NCBI GenBank assembly: GCA_958450365.1
Contig: CAUEEP010000923.1
Location: 1,195,501-1,259,500 of the forward strand
Source: Mesorhabditis belari
Lineage: Eukaryota > Nematoda > Chromadorea > Rhabditida > Rhabditidae
DNA: 64,000 nt
Direction: 5' to 3'
A model generated the notes under the pieces. That model ran no database searches. It saw only the letters and a program-made list of their open reading frames with translations, and had not been told where the DNA came from. Positions 21,100-33,260 of this stretch are shown one piece after another (within the stretch, counting starts at the first letter, position 1; each line of letters opens with the position of its first letter). A program made the position numbers and the translations under genes.

Positions 21100-23789
21100 A
21101 TGATGGAAGTTTGCTATAATAATAACAATGAATGGGTCCGCAATCCGGCTCAACGAAAACCAAAACGCGATTTCCGATTCCAGGTTTGTAAAGAAGAAAA
21201 TTGAGGAAAAAAAAAATAGAAACGAATCATTTCTCTCCCCAATCTACCAATCACAAATTTGCGCGCGCCAAAAGTTTTGAACTCTTGATTTTTGAAACTT
21301 TTAAACTTTTAAACTTTTAAAAGATGAACTTTTCGATACTCAAATTAAATGTTGACAAAACAAAGATTGATTTGTTGTTTTGTCTTTGTTTTGTTGACAA
21401 AACAAAGATTGATTTGAGCAAAAATCAAAAATCCTTAAATTATTATTATTATTATTTTGTACATATGACCCAAAAATATAGCTTTCGAAGTTTCGTAAGC
21501 GGATGTTGCAAAGAAAAAAAAAACCCCGAATTCTCTCTCATGTTTACTATACGAAAAGTGCCCTAAAGAAGGAAAAGTGGCAAAAAAAATGGCAAAAAAG
21601 GAAAAAAGAATCTCTTTTTGTTAGTTGAAATTTTGTCGCTTTTCGTTTTCCGTTCTTTTTTTGGTGGAAAAGAAAGGGGAAATCGAATTGGGAAAAGATC
21701 CACAAAATGACGATTGTATAGTTGGTATAGTTGGCATTTGGGCATCACTTTAGCTAGTTTACATTATAGAAATTTTACAAAGTTCGCTGAGGATTTAAAA
21801 AGTGGGTACTTGTCGGTTATACATCCACAGAGACTCATCTCGGTTAAGCAAGGAGCTGACAACTGAGGAGCTGAGGAGCTAAGGAAGGAGTGAGGGGTGA
21901 TGCTCAGTCAAATAGAGTGCTCGCCTGAAGTGATCAGTCGATCAGTCGAACGAGAATCGTTAACTGAGAAGACTCGCATGGAGATGCTTAACCGTGATGA
22001 GTCTCTGTGGATGTTTAAGCGACAAAAAGTGACCTGCTGGCCACAGTATCTCAGTTACAGTAGGTTTTTAGGCTAGTTTTTCAAGCTCTAAGCTTTTTGC
22101 TGCTTGATCTATCCATTAAAACTCTTGTTGATCAAAGCTTGCTGAAAGTTTTCAGCTTTAGAGTTTAGAACTTGGAACACAAGAAAGGGGGAATGACTGG
22201 TTAGCTGGTCGGCTGACTGGCTGACTGGCAAGGGCCATGTGGCGCCTGAGTAAACTTGAAATAGCTGGGAGTTCAGCTGAAATCAAGGCAAGGCAAGGCA
22301 AAAAAAAAGCAAAAACAAATCCACTGCATGAATCATTGGGTGAAATTGAAAAAAGAGTTGTGAATTTTAAAGGGAATTTTAAAGGGATACTCAAAAAGTT
22401 GGCGGCTATAGATAAATGATATAATTTATGGCTTATAGCTACTGTAACTCAAGGTTACTATAACTATAATCAGTGATCAAAAGCTACTGTAACTCAGGGT
22501 TACTGTAGCCTAGAGCTACGGTAGCGTGCTGTAGAGCAAGCTAGTCGTTGCTCAGTTTCCGATAGTTTTGGGAACTTTAGCTTGGAACCAGCTTATTGTA
22601 ACCTTCATTTACAGTACTCTTACAAAAAAAAAAGACAATTTATAAACTGACCTTACAACCTTTTTCTCTAGGTAATCGAGGTGAACAGCACCCCGAAATG
22701 GTTTGTGTGGCCATCGCGGAAAGGATCCGTGGACCTGGACGAGAATTGCAATGGAAACAACAAGACACAAGTGAGTTTTCAGAGCTACAGCAATCAATCA
22801 TCGCCTACAGCACTCTACAGAGCTCTTACAGTACTCTTACAGTACCCTTTCTTATGCAAATATCTATTTTTAATGAATGTAATCAGTTCAGACCTCGCTG
22901 ACCCCGTCATCCACCCCATCGCAAGCCTTTGCCACCCCGTCATCCACTCAATCATCAGCCTATTCCACTTCTTCGAACACCTCCACTCATCAGGCGAATC
23001 ACAATGGATATGGGAGTGTCCGGCGATCGCTCGTGCGAAGAAGAAATGGAGATGGTAAGGAAATTTGAATAGTTTGTTCAGAGCAGAGCAGATCAGATCA
23101 ATTCTTATCAACCACTTTTCAGTGGAGCCAACATCTCTCTCGGTTCCTCCTCGATGTGCCGCGTGTCACTGTCAAATTTTGACACCGGATCGCCCGCGTT
23201 TAGAGTCACCGGTGAGGAAATTGTCGATCAAAAAGGATAAGGCGAAGACCGAGCCACTTTCCACGTCGATGCCTACGTTTCAGGTGAGAACAGGGGTACT
23301 GTAACTGTCACTAGCTATAGAATTAGCTTTACTGGACAATGTAGTAGCTAGCTTCACTACTGTACTTAACTTTTTCCTAGTTACTGTAGCGGTGCTGTAG
23401 CTGTAGCCAATTCAATTACTAGAAAACTGTAGTGCTTAGTTCAGTACTGTACTATACATTACATAGCTACTGTAGCCATTGTCCACTTGTGGCTAATTTA
23501 AGTACGCAACTTTTGCGAGGTTACTGTAGCAGGGATAATGTAGCTCTTGCTATTAGTACTGTCACTTTTACAGGGAAACTTAGGATACAGTAACTAAAGT
23601 AATACAGAGCTGCTATTGAACAACTGAGGTATATCAATTTTCTAATAAGTGCTTTCATTACAGATCCTCTCAATCGAGAAAAAGTGGGAATCATTTGACG
23701 CCGAGGACGACGATGATGAGGGATTGGATGAGGGTGTGTCCGGGTTGCAGATCGACTCGAAAGAAACGCGTCGTTGGACCACTCAATGA
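21100..23789 (+). CDS. Five-exon protein of unknown function, about 210 residues
   Basis: Exons 21100-21183, 22672-22770, 22892-23054, 23123-23283 and 23664-23789 all join in phase and end in TGA. The start is the first ATG after a TTTTCAG acceptor at 21086-21092, probably a spliced-leader site; the upstream frame in that exon has a stop unless an unseen exon precedes it. The protein opens with an Asn-rich, then basic, region (RNPAQRKPKRDFRFQ). It has a Ser/Thr-rich stretch in exon 3, then RCAACHCQI (a CxxCxC patch) and a basic segment in exon 4, and closes with an acidic tail (AEDDDDEGLDEG). There is no signal peptide or membrane segment. No family is recognised. It is mostly low complexity, probably intracellular and partly disordered. 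Confidence 0.7.
21808..22028. mobile_element. Palindromic MITE in intron 1 of the 21.1-kb gene
   Basis: The left arm CATCCACAGAGACTCATCTC at about 21811-21855 pairs with the right arm at 21985-22028; the ends are TTGTCGG/GCGACAA. The 130-bp centre is also rich in short inverted words. No coding capacity is seen. Confidence 0.75.
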
Positions 23790-24579
23790 ATTGATTGAAT
23801 ATCTTCACTCCAGAATTGACTGAACATCATTCAGTCAACTCTGTACATAGAACCATTCAATCAACTTTCCCCGCACAATGGAAATATCCCTGTACATAAA
23901 ACCAGAGAACTTTCCGCTCTTTTTTTTTTCTATATTTCACCAGCTCAGCTTCGTTTTTGCCTTTCCTTTAGTGCCATATAAGTTTTTTTTGTTTTCTTTT
24001 ACAGTCAGAAAGATGGGTATTTTATTGTTTTCGGTAGATTTTCCATAAATTTTGAGAGAATCATCATTTGGAATTTGGAAAATCTATCGTTTACCCCTTT
24101 TGTCCTCCCGGTACAGATATAGGTGCAATCATGTAGAAAAATCTCTTTTTTTTTCTCTCTTTTTCTCTTTTTTTTCTTTAAAACGAATACTCATTGCGGG
24201 TCACCGGAGTAAAGAAGCCAAAATTTTTTCTTGTTTTTATGCAAATTTTATTTCATTTTCATTCATCATTGCTGGCCTGTTTTATTTGAACATTTTTTGC
24301 ATATTTAGATGATTCGTTTTATCGTTTTATCGTTTTTTTTTAAACCCTAAAAGGGTATAAAGAAGTTTTCAGCTATTTTTCTTGAACATCTTATTTACAA
24401 ATACATCTTATTTTAATTAAAGATTACTGTAAGAAAGATTTAATTAAGATTTAATTAAAATTACTGTCCTTCTCTTGATACTGTCGACTTTTTTATAAGT
24501 TTTATCTATTCAAATTATCCGAAAAAAAGTCTAAATAGCTTTTAGCTTTCAGTTTATTTTAATTGAAGAATTATATATA

Positions 24580-25072
24580 TGTTGTGTCCGATTTAGATTT
24601 CCGTCCGATTTAGATTGAATCTAAATCGGACGTCCGATTTAGATTGAACTTATCGCGGACGTCCGATTTAGATTACGGTCTATATTGGACGTCCGATTTA
24701 GACTCAATCTAAATCGGACGTCTTATATAGATTGAACAATAATATAAACATGTTTAATATATGTTCTTAAGCGTTTTCTGTAGTTTTCTGCATTTTTCAA
24801 AGGTCTGTTACTGTCTTTTTCTGAAAAGAAAACCCAACTATGAAATAATCAATAAAAGACCTTTGAAAATGCAGAAAACTACAGAAAACGCTTAAGAACA
24901 TATACTAAACATGTTTATATTATTGTTCAATCTATATAAGACGTCCGATTTAGATTGAGTCGTCCGATATAGACTGTAATCTAAATCGGACGTCCGCGAT
25001 AAGTTCAATCTAAGTCGGACGTCCGATTTAGATTGAATCTAAATCGGACGGAAATCTAAATCGGACACAACA
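24580..25072. mobile_element. 493-bp near-perfect palindrome with internal GTCCGATTTAGATT repeats
   Basis: It runs from TGTTGTGTCCG to CGGACACAACA, set in (TA)n. Each 240-bp arm carries about six copies, in both orientations, of GTCCGATTTAGATT, then an arm of TTAAGCGTTTTCTGTAGTTT. The loop lies at about 24815-24845. The structure is that of a foldback/MITE with repeated internal sites, as transposase-binding repeats would look. Confidence 0.88.
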
Positions 25073-25174
25073 TATATATATATATATGCTTTATTCAGTT
25101 GAATAGCGACAAAACAAAATCACAATAATTACCCGGGACACCACTCAAAACACAGCCAAAAGACAAATACACTA

Positions 25175-25395
25175 CTGGACAATGAAATATCATATTTGAA
25201 AAAAGATCGTCACTTTTGCGTGTCTGTAACTCCCTTGTCTTTACCGTATTTCTAAATATTAATATTACTATTGTGTAGCCCTTGAAAAGAGCTTTCAGAA
25301 AATGTATAACACTAATAGTTTAAACTTAAAGAAAAGGGAGTTACAGACGGGCGAAAGTGGCGATCGTTTTTCAAATATGATATTTCATTGTCCAG
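25175..25395. mobile_element. 221-bp MITE with TA duplication
   Basis: The ends CTGGACAATGAAATATCATA and TATGATATTTCATTGTCCAG are perfect inverses, flanked by TA. The inner arms continue with AACTCCCTT/AAGGGAGTT. It is Tc1/mariner-like by its target site, with no coding capacity. Confidence 0.88.
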
Positions 25396-25592
25396 TACTG
25401 TAGATACCTCAAGAAAGAATCACAGAGCAGTCAAATCAATTGCCGAAATTGTGGCTTTAAATCTAGCCAAGGTGGGAATATCATGAACATGAGGGGGTAA
25501 AATGCTCCAGAATTTAATAACTCGATTAAAAAAGAAACTGTGGGGGCTTTTAGAGGAAACGGAAGGTTGGCGTATGAGAAAAGGCTTCCTTC

Positions 25593-25672
25593 TGGAGGCA
25601 CCCCTTCTAGAGGCGCCCCTTCTGGAGGCCTTTTCCTTTTCCTTTTCCTTTTCCTTTTCCTTTTTGGGGACC
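25593..25672. repeat. Tandem simple repeats
   Basis: Three TTCTGGAGGC-type units are followed by six TTTTCC units. It is low-complexity sequence. Confidence 0.8.
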
Positions 25673-25699
25673 TTTTCTCCTTTTTGAATACAAATACAT

Positions 25700-27145
25700 C
25701 TTATTTTAATTAAAGATTACTGTAAGAAAGATTTAATTAAAATTACTATCCTTCTCTTGATACTGTCGACTTTTTTATAAGTTCTATCTATCCAAATTAT
25801 CTATCCAAATCCGAAAAAAAGTTTAAATAGTTTATTTTAGCTTTCAGTTTATTTTAATTGAAGAATTGATTGAATCAATTCAATCGATTCGGCAGAGTTG
25901 GCTATTTTTTTGATTAAAAGAAAAAAAACTCACTTCACTTCACTTTGAAACGTGGGCGGATATGTTTGTCTACAAAAAATGGCCAACAAAAGAGCTCTCT
26001 ATTGAATTTTTTTGTGAAAGAATTCTGTCTATGACTCTATGGACAAGCAAAAGTTTTACCCAGTTTAGTTCAAAGCACTTTAATCCATTCAGCCAGTGTG
26101 CTAAATGCGAGTTTTTTTTTCGAACAGAACCCACAAGCCAACTCAGCTACTCAATCAATATCAAACAGTTTTTGTTTTTTCTTTTACCCCACAAAATCTT
26201 CAATTCCCTTTCGTCACAGAATTCAAAATATTCAGCTAAAGACAAGGAAAACGATTTTCTCCTTGCAATCTTGCAGGCTTATCGATAGAAAACTCATTCA
26301 AATAACGGGCAACAAACAAAATCTCATCAATTCTGCAATTTTTATGAAGATCTTTGATTTTAATCTATTTATAAACTAAAATAAAAAGTTTAAAAACTCA
26401 TTTTTCTTTAATCATTCGTTGCTAAGGTTAAAGTCGTTTTTGAAGGAAAAGAATCCAACAAAACAAACACCATTTTCTGTAGGGAAAAAAGACAAAAAAA
26501 GAGAATACATTTCTTGAGCATAAAAACAAAAAACTAAAACATTTTTGTGGTTAATTTAGGAAAAAAGGGGAGATTCGAAATGTTTAAAGATTAGAAAAAA
26601 GACAATAGCTCAAATTATTTCTGTCTTTGTTAGAGATTTGTTTTTCAAATGATTCCATAATTTATAAGAATAATAGAGACTAATTTTTGACATTAGAAAG
26701 CATTTTTTTTAGCTTACTCATGAAATATCTACTTCCAACAATAAAAGAGCTAATCAGGGGTGTTTAAAACAGAAATTTTTAGGATCTAGACCAACTAGAC
26801 AAGACTAAAAGTCTGTTCAATGGTTGCGCAATTAAATCTGTTCAAGTTTTGCAATTTCATTTCTTGAACACCTTGTAGTTTTAATTACTTTATTAGCACA
26901 TGGTAAAGAGAGTAATGAAAGAGAGCAATCGTTAAATGAAAAACGTCAATGGACACCAAATTGTCCATAAAAATTCGGTTATCACCTAGGTGTTCTCAAA
27001 GAAAAATGTACAAATAAATAATGGAATGGATGACTGGAATTTTCGTCAAAAACTCTTGCAGAAAATTTCTTTATTTAAACTCAATAGAATTGTGATATTT
27101 GAAAGAGAAAGTTATGATAGATATTCAGTAAATTTGTGCCTGAGA
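25700..27145. other. Gene-free AT-rich stretch
   Basis: Nothing coding is seen. Bases 25690-25880 repeat part of 24410-24570 (ATTACTGTAAGAAAGATTTA), a local duplication that brackets the two palindromic elements. Confidence 0.5.
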
Positions 27146-27197
27146 TTTTCGGCCAATTGATCGGCCAATTGATCGGCCAATTGATCGGCCAATTGAT
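27146..27197. repeat. 12-bp tandem repeat
   Basis: Four to five copies of TCGGCCAATTGA lie immediately before the element at 27205. Confidence 0.9.
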
Positions 27198-27204
27198 TGG
27201 TTTA

Positions 27205-27422
27205 CCGTATTTTCTCTAATAGTAGTGCACCCTGATCGTCGCCTAAATTGCTCGAAATCTCGAGAACCGCTTATCAGAACCTATCGATGTGGGGTCAGAA
27301 AATGTAGCTGACGATGAGATCTAGTGGAGGATTAGAGTGTTGAGCTTCTGCAAAAGCTTGGAAACCGTGAAATAGTCACCAACTCGGCTCGCCGGGGTCC
27401 ACTACTATTAGAGAAAATACGG
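27205..27422. mobile_element. 218-bp CCGTATTTTCTCTAAT-family MITE, complete
   Basis: The ends CCGTATTTTCTCTAATAGTA and TACTATTAGAGAAAATACGG are exact inverses, flanked by TA (27203-27204, 27423-27424). It has the same length as the copy at 40371-40588, in the opposite internal orientation. Confidence 0.92.
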
Positions 27423-27429
27423 TATTCAT

Positions 27430-29280
27430 TTTATTGCTCACCAATTAAAACTCGGATTTAATTTGTTGGTTATACCTTCAAAGTATTACCTTCATAGCTA
27501 AGCTCAAAAAGAAAGCCAATCCTTATCCAACGAATAAAAGCTATTTCTTTCTAGAGACTTTTTCAAAAAGTTCTTAACTTGGCTCTCACAGTCTGTCAAT
27601 TCGTTTGATTTAATCCAACGATGAGAAAGCTTTAAGAAAATCACCATGATGTTTGGCAAATACTTCCAAGTATAGTTCAAGATTCTTAACAGAATAAATA
27701 AAGACAACAAATAGACTAACAGAATATGCAAACATTTAAAGGAAACGGGTGGTGAAAGAGCTTGAATGTAAGGTCTTGAGCTTGGGGAAATTCCCGCTTC
27801 AATACTCTGTACGGAATTCTCTATGTAGGCAGAAAAACTCTGTAAGTGAAATTCCTTTAACGGCTACCTTTAATTGAATGGCTTAAGAAGGGTACTGAAA
27901 TGAAAGTTTTGAATAAATTGATTCTGTCTGACTTTTCCTAACTGGCTACTAACTTGTCACTTTAGCATTTACAAAGTACCACGATATTTCTGTAACCCTT
28001 AGGCAAGTAGAGCAATCAAAGCAATTTGAAAAGATCGAGTTTCATTTTGATGCAATGATCCTCTCTTTTCATTTCCATTCCATGTGACGTTCACAAACAA
28101 TCGGCTTTTTCCCGTCCTCTAGTGTCTCTTTTTTCCCTTATCACCAAATGTTTCCTCCAAATTTCCCAGAGAATTTGGTGGGGATCTTTGAAATGATGAA
28201 CTTGAATTGAATTTACGATTCTGACTACGTTAGTACAGACTAGTACAATGCACTGTACTTCGAAAGTACTTTATCTTTTCGTGCTCTACTTTATGCTCGA
28301 CAACTTCTAGTTAAGAGTCAAGCCTTGGACCTTAATCTTGACATATTTCGAAATTTCTCTTTTTTTTTCTACTACTCAAAATCCCAACTTTAAACCCCAA
28401 AGTTTTGACCTTCAGATGCACTGTATTCTTAAGGGACTCAAGCACAAACTACTGTACTTATCATTGGGAAATTAGACATTAGACATTAAGCATTAGACTC
28501 AAGCGCTTTGGAACTTGTACTGCTCTGAAAATTCCAGACCCAGACTCTTATCCACACTAGTAATAAGTCAAAAAGTGACGGTATGATTCCTCTAAAAGCG
28601 CCTTTTTCCATAAAGCCTTTTCCTTTTTCATTACTTATCCCATTCGTGATTTGTTCTTGCTTAAGAATGACATTGGAGATTGAAATCTGGTGAGGCGCCA
28701 GGAGAAGAAGAAGAAGAGGAAAAAAGAAATGAAAAGCGAAAAGCACTCGTTCAACCTCGCTTATCAGAAATGAAAAGAAATGAAATTGAAAGAGAAAAAG
28801 GGAGAAAAATGGGAACAGGAGGTGGGAAAATATGGACAATTTGGTGAAGGGGGTGTTGGAGGGGTGTTCCCGAAAGATTTCCTCACTCAGAGTCAGGCAA
28901 GTGCAAGTTGGGAACTTGATTTTCACGGGGACCGGTAGAAATTTCGAAAATTGATACTAATATTGATACCCAACTTTTGAGATCAATTTTTTGGCTATAT
29001 TTTTTTTGCTACAACAACATCCAAACCAAAATTAGATGAGATACTCAAGGTTGAATCTATCTGAAAGTTACTTTTGTCTTTTAATACCTGATAAACTCAA
29101 GCTCAACCCCATCCAAAAAGTGAAATTGAGGTTTTGTTGAGCTCACGATCAGCCTCTTCAAAACGTAGCCAACACAAAACATAGACAACATTCAAAACAT
29201 AGCCAACACAGCCAACTACAGCTGTGCAACCAACAAGCCAACTACAACTGTGCCTTTATCCAATAACTAGCTAACTAGGG
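27430..29280. other. Gene-free stretch
   Basis: No convincing exons are seen. Reading frames near 28486-28926 are low complexity, with no splice context or conserved motif. Confidence 0.35.
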
Positions 29281-29289
29281 AAGGTCACC

Positions 29290-29400
29290 GATTTACCACC
29301 GAGTTACAAAATGAAACATATCACATCTAGATCAGCTTTTCGCACTGATTCCAAATCTTCAATCAAATCTATCCCCCAAAGCCTCTGAAGCCGTAAAAAT
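29290..29400. repeat. Diverged arm of the 6.4-kb palindromic repeat
   Basis: It shares CCTCTGAAGCCGTAAAAA and the surrounding order of words with 6430-6600. It is a single arm and appears old. Confidence 0.65.
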
Positions 29401-30477
29401 CGATCTTTAGACGTTTTCCTGTTCTTCTGAAAATGTGTTCTTTCTGACACAAACTGATAACTGACACCGACTCGTGATGTCCTGAAATCACTTTTTTCTT
29501 TCTTTTTTTTCTTCAAGCAACCACTTCTTTTGCTTTCATTAATCCGGCTCGGTGACCGCTTACAATTTTTAAAAAAAAATGAATGAATTTGAAGAGATTA
29601 CCCAATTTTTGAAAGGTAAACAATCGAAGAGGGGAATCAAGTGAAAGCGGAGTGGGCAAAACTTTCAAAAGCTCGCTTACTATAGAATTTCTACGGTTTA
29701 AAGGCTAATCATCATAATAATAATCTATTTTAATCATCTAATCGTAAAGATTCTTATAGTAATATCTATCAAAATTGACTTCTAGAGACGAATGAGTACC
29801 AAATTCGGCTTTTTTTTTCTTGATAACCCAGGGAAACTTTAAACTAACCGAAAGAAACCGAAAAAATAACAAGTTGATCTACTTTAAAGTTAAAATATTT
29901 TGTAATTTATTACAGAAGTTATCAGGTCAAAGGTCAAAGTAGCAAAGCTTAGCAATTTTTGCATCAAATTCTTGAGTACCCCCATCGAATCTCATCAACG
30001 AACGGTCAAATCCACTTAAAAGTATCATTGAGTGAAAGTTGAAAGATTAAAGAGAAAAGAAAAGACTTTTTCTTACGTTTAAAATGTGAATGAAAGACGA
30101 TGGGTAAATATATTGATGCGTGGGCGAAAGGGAAACTCAATTACAAATAATCAAACAAAACAAAATAGGGAAACTCCCGATTTAGATCTCGATCAAATAA
30201 GGGGATTCTTAAACTTTCATAGAAAATAATTATTAGATCTTTCTGGAAAGCTAATTGAATACCATTCAAATTCTTTGAATCAAAGAAAAAGATATTTAGC
30301 CTCTCTATCGGTTTAAGTGACGGTTCGAATACGGATTCAATACGGTTCCAATACGGTTCCTTTTAAGGTCCCAATACGGTTCCAATACGGTTCCAATACG
30401 GTTTTCAATAGAAAATTAACCTCTAAAACACTTACAACTTTTTATTGAGTCAACCTCTTGTCCTGCTTTTAATATAC

Positions 30478-30779
30478 AAATACTGTAATAGTCCAATAAT
30501 TACTGTAATTGTCCAATAAATACTGTAATAGTCCCCACCCCCCTCGTACAGTCGCGTAGTCGCAAAAGTTTTTTAACATTTCATTTTTTTCAAAGCGCCT
30601 GTACTTTCCAAAAATTCCTCTTTGGTATCAAAAAATAGCTGAAATTCAGGGCTATTTTTTGATACCTAAGCGCACATTGTAGCATAAACCAGTGTCGAGA
30701 AAAACTCGTTCAAAGCTAAACTACGCAACACTCCGCACCGTCATTATGGGGGTGGGGTACTATTACAGTATTTACGGTA
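30478..30779. mobile_element. Second copy of the CCGTAAATACTGTAATAG MITE
   Basis: It is the inverse orientation of 13969-14233 with the same interior (words GCGACTGTACGAGGG and GGGGGTGGGGTACTATTAC as inverse matches). Its left end has expanded into three AATACTGTAATAGTCC-type units; its right end is TATTTACGG followed by TA. Confidence 0.85.
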
Positions 30780-31004
30780 GTTCAATAGAGAATATCTCAG
30801 ACTTTCAAATAATATCTAATAGGAGTTGATTGAATTTGATGCTCAAGGATTTGATTCAAAAATTGCTAAGCTTTACTACTTTGACCATTGAGTGATAACT
30901 TCTGTAATAACTTACAGAAATTCTGTAGTAACTTACTAACTTCTCTAATAACTTAACTTTTAACTTTAAAGAAGATCAGTTTGATATTTTCCTGAAGCAC
31001 TCAG

Positions 31005-31050
31005 CAAAACGATCACCGCCGAGGAGAGGAAAAAGATTAACGCGAAGAGG
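31005..31050 (+). CDS. Orphan candidate exon (KTITAEERKKINAKR)
   Basis: After an ACTCAG acceptor, an open, codon-biased 46-bp stretch encodes KTITAEERKKINAKR and ends at a GTCAGT donor. If the donor is not used it reads on for a few residues to TAA. It exits in phase 0. The only downstream candidate in phase is 39836-39874. No upstream exon was found, and the function is unknown. Confidence 0.25.
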
Positions 31051-31537
31051 GTCAGTGTGGCGATTCGAAGCTAATCCTAAAAATCGAGATCTTCATTTTA
31101 ACAAGCTCAATGTTTTTTTAAGGGTTAAATTCTAATTTTTTTTCGGATTTCAACCAGTTCACTCTCCGATTTACAAGCAAATTATCCATATTTTTTGTGA
31201 AAAACAAATTATATGGAGAAAAAAACATGGACATGTGTGTGTGTGTTTTATTGTTTGTTTTATTTGATATCCACTTTGAATGTGATCCTTTCGCTGTCTA
31301 CCCAAACAAATGCCTGTGTTGACTTCAATAAAGGGAAAAGGAGGGTCATTTCTCTCAAAAAAAAATGTCAATGATCAACATTTTGACCCGAGTTTGGGGA
31401 AAAATACAAGTTTTCAGGGATTCGGGGGTTTAATTTCCATTATTGTTAGGAAAATTTAAAGTTTTAATGCTTTCAGGTGAGTTTATTTGCATTATGACAT
31501 CGGAATTATGGAAACAATTATTGAATCGGTGAAAAAG

Positions 31538-31915
31538 CTTCACGATTTGCTTCAGCTTCACGCTTCACGATTTGTTTCACGCTTCAACTTCACGCTTCAC
31601 GATTTGCTTCACGCTTCAGCTTCACGCTTCACGATTTGCTTCACGCTTCAGCTTCACGCTTCACGATTTGCTTCACGCTTCAGCTTCACGCTTCACGATT
31701 TGCTTCACGCTTCAGCTTCACGCTTCACGATTTGCTTCACGCTTCACGATTTGCTTCAGCTTCAGCTTCACGCTTCACGATTTGCTTCAGCTTCAGCTTC
31801 ACGCTTCACGATTTGCTTCAGCTTCAGCTTCACGCTTCACGATTTGCTTCAGCTTCAGCTTCACGCTTCACAATTTGCTTCAGTTTCAGCTTCACGCTTC
31901 ACGATTTGTTTCACG
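31538..31915. repeat. Minisatellite of GCTTCACGATTTGCTTCA-type units
   Basis: About 375 bp are built from two short words, GCTTCACGATTT and GCTTCAGCTTCAC, in a mixed higher order. All three forward frames stay open because the unit lacks stops, so long reading frames here are by-products. Confidence 0.93.
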
Positions 31916-32889
31916 AGATATGAAATCAAAAAAATGCAAGGTGATCAGCTCAATTTTTGACTCATTCCTCATTGAAAATGCAAAAATTAGAATCAAATGG
32001 AATTGGATTACTTGAATTACTTTCTAAACTAATTCCAATTCCTTTGAAAATCGATTGTTTGATAGGAAGAAATTCTAGTCAAGAGTCAAGCCTTGAACCT
32101 CAATTTTGACATATTTCGAAATTTCTCTCAACCGAAATTTCTCATACCCGAAATTCCAATGAATTCACGAATTTTTGCAAAGACTTTGCTCTCTTTTTCC
32201 AGAAATGGTGATAATTCTCGGCAAAAAATCGCCTTAAACAATCAATTTCCTCAATGGGTTTTCGCCTTAATACGCCATCGCCCGTAAAAAAAAGAAGGAA
32301 AAAAAGATAATTTTTCTGGTGAAAACCTTTGAAATCGAGAAACACGTTACGATTGTGAAAAAGTTTTGCAAATTTTTATCAGAAGATTTTTGCAGAAAAA
32401 GGAGTGGAGTGTCTTTATGATCGGATGGGGGAATGACAGCTCAAAACAGTAATCCGATTCACTTTATAAATTGATAGACATTGTCTGGGAAACGAGAAAT
32501 TTCCACGATTGAGTGGCTATAGTAGACAGAGGTTGGGAGTGGGTGTTATTTGTGCTCAAAGATCGTAAACGTACACTTTTTGGGGCACTTGATGATTCAT
32601 TTTCTTGTAAAACTAATGTGTTTATCTAGAGTGATGCGTTAAAGTGTATCTAATTTTAGAAAACTATCGTAGTCAAGCGGTTAGTTTACAGGGGGCCACA
32701 GTCAACGCGTATCCCAAACGTTTGCAGGCTTGTCTGAATGCCGATGGAGGCAAATTTGAATTTAATTGTTAATTTGTTACTGTTATATGTTGAATAAAGA
32801 TATTTAAGTTAACTTTTCGAGATGGGATTGCATATTTGGTTAAAAGCGAGGCCTTTTGTGTGTTGCGGTAATTTTTGGTCACCCTGTAC

Positions 32890-32985
32890 TTTAAATAAAC
32901 TTTAATTTACTTTAAATAAACTTTAATTTACTTTAAATAAACTTTAATTTACTTTAAATAAACTTTAATTTACTTTAAGTTAAAA
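32890..32985. repeat. 20-bp tandem repeat
   Basis: Four to five copies of TACTTTAAATAAACTTTAAT lie in tandem. Confidence 0.9.
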
Positions 32986-33011
32986 ATTTAAGTTTAATAC
33001 AAATGCTATTG

Positions 33012-33260
33012 GGGTAATATCAAATAATATTAGCCGAATATCATTTGAGAAATCCCAAGGCTAAGTCAACGATACTAGAACCGCCTGGATCTTTACCTCG
33101 AGCAGTTTATTTGTGGTAGTGTTAAAATAGAGTTAAAATAGGGTAATATCAAATGATATTAGCCGAATATCATTTGAGAAATCCCAAGGCTAAGTCAATG
33201 ATACTAGAATCACCTGGATCTTTACCTCGAGCAGTTTATTTATGGTAGTGTTAAAATAGA
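33012..33260. repeat. Tandem duplication of a 130-bp unit
   Basis: The block from GGGTAATATCAAATAATATT to GTGGTAGTGTTAAAATAGA occurs twice head to tail with few differences. No coding potential is seen. Confidence 0.88.

Noticed and set aside
28486..28926. 146-codon minus-strand frame
   Set aside because: It is Phe/Leu/Ser low complexity without splice signals or motifs, typical of AT-rich intergenic DNA.
31538..31915. CRISPR-like array
   Set aside because: The repeats are contiguous, with no unique spacers, in a eukaryotic genome.
31487..32015. Overlapping 95-157 codon frames
   Set aside because: They come from a stop-free minisatellite, and all frames are equally open.
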